DNA of 11,000 nucleotides, from the NCBI GenBank assembly GCA_905221605.1, contig CAJNDS010002223.1, positions 109,001 to 120,000 on the forward strand, read 5' to 3'. This DNA comes from Symbiodinium natans (lineage: Eukaryota; Sar; Dinophyceae; Suessiales; Symbiodiniaceae). The notes beneath the pieces were generated by a model. It was given only the letters and a program-made list of their open reading frames with translations. It did not search any database and was not told the DNA's origin. Position numbers and translations under genes: made by a program. Below, one piece after another: positions 6,998 to 11,000 of the stretch (its first letter is position 1; the number at the start of each line of letters is the position of its first letter).

Positions 6998-7140
6998 TAG
7001 GGTTTAGGGTTCAGGGTTCAGGGTTCAGGGTTTAGGGTTCAGGGTTCAGGGTTCAGGGTTCAGGGTTCAGGGTTTAGGGTTTAGGGTTTAGGGTTTAGGG
7101 TTTAGGGTTTAGGGTTTAGGGTTTAGGGTTTAGGGTTTAG
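6998..7140 (+). repeat. Telomere-like array, TTTAGGG with TTCAGGG variants
   Basis: The array starts 16 bases after the candidate LTR end. The order of units is: one TTTAGGG, three TTCAGGG (7010-7030), one TTTAGGG, five TTCAGGG (7038-7072), then about nine pure TTTAGGG to 7135 and a partial unit. Variants are confined to the element-proximal half. Confidence 0.95.
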
Positions 7141-7251
7141 GTTGGGTCTGGGCAGGTGTGCAGGGCCCTAAGTTCTTCAGGCCTGAATCCCTTCGCACGC
7201 AACTTTTCTATCAAGCCCCCATGGAACCCTGAAGCCCAAAAACCCGAAACT

Positions 7252-7299
7252 GTAGGGTTTAGGGTGTAGGGTTTAGGGTATAGGGTTTAGGGTTTAGGG
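7252..7299 (+). repeat. Short telomere-like array with GTAGGG/TATAGGG variants
   Basis: Seven imperfect heptamers occur, with TTTAGGG alternating with TGTAGGG or TATAGGG. The result is a partial 14-base higher-order period. Confidence 0.85.
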
Positions 7300-7376
7300 A
7301 CCACTTCCACCCTATGAGCTTCAGGTGCGGCAGCAGGAGTCTGAGAGCTTCGGCTGGGTAGGTCTAAGTCCATCGG

Positions 7377-7475
7377 TTTAGGGTTTAGGGTTTAGGGTTT
7401 AGGGTTTAGGGTTTAGGGTTTAGGGTTTAGGGTTTAGGGTTTAGGGTTTAGGGTTTAGGGTTTAGGGTTTAGGGG
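7377..7475 (+). repeat. Pure TTTAGGG array, 14 units
   Basis: Fourteen perfect TTTAGGG heptamers run from 7377 to 7474, with no variant. The array faces a reverse-orientation array of almost the same length at 7607-7702. Confidence 0.97.
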
Positions 7476-7606
7476 TCTCTTGGCTTTCCGGGGGAGTCGC
7501 GCGCTTCGAGTCCAGGAGGCCCTCAGGAGTTCCCTAAGCCCCAACCCGAGAAGATTTCCTTAGGCCCTTCCGTCTGACAGCTGGGGGAGAAGCAGTACTT
7601 TCGCAT

Positions 7607-7702
7607 CCCTAAACCCTAAACCCTAAACCCTAAACCCTAAACCCTAAACCCTAAACCCTAAACCCTAAACCCTAAACCCTAAACCCTAAACCCTAAACCC
7701 TA
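7607..7702 (-). repeat. Pure CCCTAAA array (reverse), 13.7 units
   Basis: Thirteen full CCCTAAA units and a partial unit are present. This is TTTAGGG on the minus strand. With 7377-7474 it forms an inverted pair of about 96 bases around a 132-base spacer. Confidence 0.97.
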
Positions 7703-8020
7703 CACATCCCGGGGCTTTCTAAAATAAAACCAGGGGCCTCAAAAGACAGAATAGTCCTAGGCCTCCCTCAGACATCCCCAGAAACATCCCCCCAGCCCTT
7801 CTAGACCCAGGAGTAACCTGGGAACAGGAAGGGTGCCCCTTTTTAACCCTAACCCTGAACCCTAAACCCACGAACCAAAAAACCCCCCAAAAATGGAATA
7901 AGGGGCCTACTCTGGGTCCTAAGTCCTAGGCCTCCTCCAAGCATCCCACAGCCCAGGATGATCCTTAAAACCCTCTGAAACATATTCCTAAATCTGATCC
8001 TCTCAAACCCAACAAGGGAA
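7703..8020. other. Gene-free stretch with a degenerate direct repeat
   Basis: No gene is seen. Positions about 7721-7779 and 7890-7949 are related copies. Both contain AGGGGCCT, then GTCCTAGGCCTCC, then CATCCC at matching offsets, with a copy-to-copy distance of about 169 bases. A decayed CCCTAAA run (7845-7869) precedes the second copy, as the pure array precedes the first. This suggests an old tandem duplication of a repeat-plus-spacer unit. Confidence 0.5.
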
Positions 8021-8104
8021 TATTATATATATATATATATATATATTTCATATTTATATTTCTTATTTATACATAATATATATATATATGTATATATATA
8101 ATAT
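8021..8104. repeat. AT-rich (TA)n tract
   Basis: About 84 bases of almost pure A/T with TATATA runs at both ends form a self-complementary tract. It is a probable cruciform or unwinding site. Confidence 0.9.
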
Positions 8105-8138
8105 CCCCAGGACCTACCTCCCAAGCCCCTGCTCGCAC

Positions 8139-8200
8139 CTGCGAGAAGACGAAGGCGCTGACGTTCCGGCAGCTGGCCGCCTCCGTTGCACGCGTCGAGG
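8139..8200. pseudogene. Exon-like GC-rich island, strand uncertain
   Basis: This short island contrasts sharply with the A/T tract before it and the A/T-rich DNA after it. On the plus strand it reads with strong G/C at third positions, giving TKALTFRQLAASVARVEG, preceded by AG at 8144-8145 and followed by GT at 8201. On the minus strand it also reads without stops and ends in CAG followed by GTGCGAG, a good donor. Either strand could hold an exon or a stranded gene fragment. The protein is not recognised. Confidence 0.3.
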
Positions 8201-8922
8201 GTTTCTAAACGCCCGCTCTCTCCATTCCCAAAGCCCCCCCACAGGATAACTTTTGAATGTTGAGTTTATTAGTTTATTATACAAACATATCCAAAATCAT
8301 ATCGTAGATTTTTATCTTACTCCAAATTTAATATGCTCATTTTCTGATCAAGCCCTACTCAAGCCATGGCTGCGTGGCTTCTGCACGGCGCGGAAACTGC
8401 ATCAGCAAGTTTCGATCAAACCGGGAATACGATGAAGGTGTATTCAGGCCTTTACGGGGGTCAGGATGTAGGGCACAGGTGGTCGAAAGAAAAAAAGCCT
8501 GAAACCCAATTTAGTACGCAGGCTCAGGGTCAGGCGTCCAGCTTCATCGCGATTTGCTCCTGGGCCTTGGCTCCCAGCTTTCTCAAATTCCGGGGGGCAG
8601 TCGAAGTGGGTATTTCCCATCAGAGGGGTACCCCGTTTATACCCCCCCATGGAAAAGAAGCGTCCTTAAAAGGGACACCCCAAAAATGGGCACCCCCCAT
8701 TTTCGTAAACCCTCCACGTCTTTCTACGTGCTGTTGGACCTGGGCGATACAAGGCCATACGACTACGGCAATTCCCGATTGGGTCCAACACCCTTTATAC
8801 CCCTAACTCCTAAACCGCAGCGGTAGCACTGCGCCATGACTCAGGCATGGCGTCTTCATATGGTCTCCGTCCAAGGAAAAAACTGCCAACAAAACCAATT
8901 CTGAGCCAACATGACGAGATAC
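8201..8922. other. Gene-poor stretch with short inverted repeats
   Basis: No convincing gene is seen. The A/T-rich start (8240-8345) gives way to a G/C-rich segment at 8365-8420 that might be an interspersed repeat or an exon remnant. A perfect palindrome GGGGTACCCC lies at 8625-8634, and an 8-base stem pairs 8683-8690 with 8696-8703 (AAAATGGG with CCCATTTT). Long open frames exist here but have no family resemblance and poor codon bias. Confidence 0.5.
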
Positions 8923-9113
8923 CAGACTGCAAACGCTTGAACTTCGATCTGGGCTGTCCCCGCTTGTCTGGGAAGCTTCTGGAAGACCTCGAGGCACTTC
9001 TCATCCAGGTGCCGCAGCACGTACTCCAGCCTGGGCACGGGGACGGTGCTGATGTTGATCAAAGTCGTGCGCCCAAACTTTTCGGCGACCGGAACGTACT
9101 TTTGAACCGTTTG
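8923..9113 (-). CDS. Probable internal exon of an unidentified protein (partial)
   Basis: Read on the minus strand, this block has an open frame of about 63 codons with strong C/G preference at third positions, unlike the surrounding DNA. It begins after a good acceptor (a stretch ending CTTGTAG, complement of 9114-9120) and ends before GTATCT, a plausible donor. The peptide includes VQKYVPVAEKFGRTTLIN and YVLRHLDEKCLEVFQKLP, and has the mix of charged and hydrophobic residues of a folded helical protein. I do not recognise the family and see no flanking exons, so it may be a live exon or a fragment moved with repeats. The plus-strand frame over the same bases has weaker codon bias. Confidence 0.4.
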
Positions 9114-9345
9114 CTACAAGACACCTTATTCTTACAGAAGGTTGCGCCACGGGGCCAACGTTTGTTGCGCAAATGCAGGGTTCCTTCACTCTCGCGCTCC
9201 TGCGGGGTTGGCAGGCCTCCGATCTCCTGGACCGGGCATCAGCAAGCCCAGTAAGCCCAAAAACCCCTGCGAAACCAAGTCCTAGGACCCCGCTGTTCGC
9301 CTCGAGTTTAAAGGGAAAGCTGAGAAAGCCCCCCACACCTTGAAG

Positions 9346-9392
9346 CCCTAACCCTAAATCCTAAACCCTAACCCCTAAAACCCCAAAACCCT
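9346..9392 (-). repeat. Degenerate CCCTAAA array (reverse)
   Basis: About six imperfect units occur, including CCCTAAC, TCCTAAA and CCCCTAAAA forms. This decayed array keeps the same orientation as 7607-7702. Confidence 0.8.
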
Positions 9393-9735
9393 GCACCACC
9401 TATGCAGCCAAAGCCTCGAACGCCTGTCCAAAACTAGCAACTTGCCTCGAAAGCCTCCCCCGAACCCTGAACGTCCCCCGGAAAATGCCCCCAAACATCC
9501 CGAAACTGGAGCAGAGATCTTTGTCCGCCAAGTCTCTTCAAACCTCCGGGTTCGGACTGGACGCGCTTGACCTCTAGAGGCCCAAAAAACAACATAAACA
9601 CAAGGATCCTACTATTGGGGGCATAAGAGCCTCTAGGAGAAACATGTTTGTAGATTCGCGGTTTTTTGGACGCCGAACCTTGGTGTCCCGTTCCGCGCCC
9701 GAGTTGTCCAGTTTGAGCTTTGGGGGCTTCTCAAG
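9393..9735. other. Gene-free spacer
   Basis: I see no gene, RNA or clear repeat here. It separates a reverse-oriented array from a forward-oriented one. Confidence 0.5.
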
Positions 9736-9948
9736 GGTTCTAGGGTTTTAGGGTTTAGGGCTTAGGGTTTGGGGATGAAGGGTTTAGGGTTTAGGGTTTA
9801 GGGTTTAGGGTTTAGGGTTTAGGGTTTAGGGTTTAGGGTTTAGGGTTTAGGGTTTAGGGTTTAGGGGTTTAGGGGTTTAGGGGTTTAATTAGGGGTTTAG
9901 GGGTTTAGGGGTTTAGGGGTTTAGGGGTTTAGGGTTTAGGGTTTAGGG
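9736..9948 (+). repeat. Composite telomere-like array with a TTTAGGGG octamer block
   Basis: Degenerate units at 9736-9782 lead into eleven TTTAGGG (9783-9859). Three TTTAGGGG octamers follow (9860-9883), then a 12-base unit TTTAATTAGGGG (9884-9895), four more octamers (9896-9927), and three TTTAGGG to 9948. The unit length therefore changes inside one array. Confidence 0.95.
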
Positions 9949-10150
9949 TGCTTTGACCCCATGGGTTCAGGTTTATGGGCCTGGGAAGGGGGTGGCGGTG
10001 AGGGTTGGGGCTCTTTTGCTGGTTGCTTTTTGAGTTGCCCTTGTCGTCGATGCTTTCATGATTGTGTTCCGAAACTTTCTGGGTTCTGCTAGGTGCCGCG
10101 GTACTTTGTAGGGGTATAACTGAACAGAAAACTCTGAGCCAAAAGTTCTA

Positions 10151-10221
10151 TTTAGGGTTTAGGGTTTAGGGTTTAAGATTTAGGGTTTAGGGTTGAGCGT
10201 TTAGCGTTTAGGGTTTAGGGG
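10151..10221 (+). repeat. Degenerate TTTAGGG array
   Basis: About ten units occur, including TTTAAGA, TTGAGCG and TTTAGCG variants. It ends in the foldback at 10212-10240. Confidence 0.88.
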
Positions 10222-10240
10222 TTTGGGTAACCCCTAAACC
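10212..10240. repeat. Perfect telomeric foldback hairpin
   Basis: GGTTTAGGGGTT (10212-10223) pairs perfectly with AACCCCTAAACC (10229-10240) across a five-base loop (TGGGT). The telomere-like repeat reverses direction at this point. Confidence 0.9.
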
Positions 10241-10431
10241 ATTGTGGTGCTGGGGCTCGGGAAGCCTTGTGCCAAGGGTATCGAAGCTTTGCTGGGCACT
10301 GAGGGGCTGAGGGGTTGTGATGTCCTCGGCTCGCTTGTTACAAAAAAAAGGGAAAATTCCCGGCCCTGCAAGCTTGAGTGGGGACAGGGCTTCTGGAATC
10401 AGGGCACTTGTGTACATTGTCTACACATCTT
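10241..10431. other. Short gene-free spacer
   Basis: No gene is seen. A perfect palindrome GGGAAAATTCCC lies at about 10350-10361, next to an A-run. Confidence 0.45.
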
Positions 10432-10537
10432 CTACTATTTGCTTAAGAACCCCCCAAAAAAGGGAAAAAAAAACAATCCCCTTATTACCCTTATAGGGAA
10501 GAATACTTTTTGGGGGAGGTTCTTAAGCAAACAGTAG
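10432..10537. mobile_element. MITE-like inverted-repeat element, probably TA-flanked
   Basis: The left end CTACTATTTGCTTAAGAACC (10432-10451) is matched in inverse by the right end, which ends at 10537, with a single mismatch over the first 20 bases. Pairing continues into C-runs and A-runs with a one-base slip. If TA (10433-10434 and 10535-10536) is the target duplication, the element is 100 bases with ends CTATTTGC and GCAAACAG. That pattern fits a Tc1/mariner-type MITE. It encodes nothing. Confidence 0.6.
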
Positions 10538-10685
10538 CCTTACAAGGAATGGGGATGGGAGCGATGGGGTGTTTAGCACTTCGGGTGGGTGCATGCTGGG
10601 GCCGCCACACCCGACCAAGTGACCGCGGATGGGTTGTTGCACCTGGCACTCGATGTACTCCGCTCTCACTCCATTTTGCGAACGG

Positions 10686-10925
10686 GTTGGGGCTTTTGGG
10701 GGCTTTTGGGGGCTTTTGGGGGCTTTTTTGGGGGATTTTGGGGGCTTTTGGGGGCTTTTGGGGGCTTTTGGGGCTTTTGGGGCTTTTGGGGGCTTTTGGG
10801 GGGGGCTTTTGGGGGCTTTTGGGGGCTTTTGGGGGCTTTTGGGGGCTTTTGGGGGCTTTTGGGGGCTTTTGGGGGCTTTTGGGGGTGGGGGCTTTTGGGG
10901 ATTTTGGGGGCTTTTGGGGGCTTCG
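10686..10925 (+). repeat. GGGGGCTTTT minisatellite
   Basis: More than twenty tandem copies of a 10-base unit GGGGGCTTTT occur, with 9-base forms and GGGGATTTT variants. The reading frames across it (Gly/Phe/Trp-rich on one strand, Pro/Lys-rich on the other) are products of the repeat, not genes. The G-runs could form quadruplexes. Confidence 0.95.
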
Positions 10926-11000
10926 AGGCTCAGTGCTTTGGGGAAGTCGCGCAAGAGGAGCTGGATGGAGTTGAACTTTGTGTTTAGTAAACCGGCGGGA
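10926..11000. other. Non-repetitive end of window
   Basis: Seventy-five bases follow the minisatellite with a fairly balanced composition. Nothing can be assigned. Confidence 0.4.

Noticed and set aside
6998-7140. A true chromosome end
   Set aside because: Non-telomeric DNA continues for 4 kb to the right and arrays occur in both orientations, so these are interstitial.
7500-7515. TTCGAGTCC resembling a tRNA T-loop (internal B box)
   Set aside because: The upstream bases are telomere repeat, so no acceptor stem, D arm or anticodon arm can form.
8366-8806. 146-codon plus-strand open frame
   Set aside because: No recognisable domain; the second half crosses C-runs and palindromes and lacks the third-position G/C bias of the exon-like blocks.
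8847-9254. 135-codon plus-strand open frame
   Set aside because: It overlaps the minus-strand exon-like block, which has the stronger codon bias and splice signals; the plus frame looks like its mirror.
10686-10925. Regular short repeats as a CRISPR array
   Set aside because: The units are contiguous 10-mers with no spacers.
10510-10987. Gly/Phe/Trp-rich and Pro/Lys-rich open frames on both strands
   Set aside because: They are translations of the GGGGGCTTTT minisatellite; three overlapping frames all stay open because of the repeat.
1-11000. Dinoflagellate spliced-leader RNA gene
   Set aside because: I looked for the conserved leader core (CCATTTTGGCTCAAG); the nearest match, CCATTTTGCG near 10671, diverges after eight bases.

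Overview
The window looks like nuclear DNA of a dinoflagellate, most likely a Symbiodiniaceae-type genome. The basis is (i) many interstitial arrays of TTTAGGG, the plant-type telomere heptamer that dinoflagellates also use, (ii) a very long intact Ty1/copia-class polyprotein with accessory domains of the kind I associate with dinoflagellate elements, and (iii) G/C-rich, GC3-biased exon-like islands in long gene-poor DNA. No bacterial operon, tRNA, rRNA or CRISPR is visible. The taxonomic call is inference; no marker gene is present.

Left part (1 to about 6980): most of one Ty1/copia retrotransposon. A single open frame ending at 6599 encodes, in order: a C5-cytosine-methyltransferase-like Rossmann domain (motifs I, IV with PC, VI with ENP), an HHCC zinc finger, a DD35E integrase core with a long acidic insertion, an integrase C-terminal region, a 2-oxoglutarate/Fe(II)-oxygenase-like domain (HxD, distal His, Arg 10 residues later), a variable Cys/Ser/Glu linker, a reverse transcriptase with YVDD, an RNase H with its acidic residues, one membrane-spanning segment, an acidic coil and a conserved-looking C-terminal domain. 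No gag or protease is present; the frame is closed by a stop at 45-47, so they must lie upstream in another frame or exon. A purine tract and a TG...CA-bounded stretch after the stop codon may be the 3' LTR, and it contains strong hairpins.

Right part (about 6998-11000): repeat-rich, subtelomere-like DNA. TTTAGGG arrays occur in alternating orientation blocks: forward at 6998-7474, reverse at 7607-9392, forward at 9736-10221, reverse at 10231-10240. There are two foldback points, a TTCAGGG-variant block, an 8-mer TTTAGGGG block, an AT-rich (TA)n tract, a roughly 100-bp MITE-like inverted repeat flanked by TA, and a 10-bp GGGGGCTTTT minisatellite. Two short GC3-rich islands (8139-8200 and the minus strand of 8923-9113) look like exons of unidentified genes or gene fragments.

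The most interesting point is that one retrotransposon polyprotein carries both a DNA-methyltransferase-like domain and a TET/JBP/AlkB-like oxygenase domain. In a lineage whose DNA is rich in modified bases (5-methylcytosine and 5-hydroxymethyluracil), this suggests an element that may chemically mark its own DNA or its target. That function is inference; only the motifs are seen.
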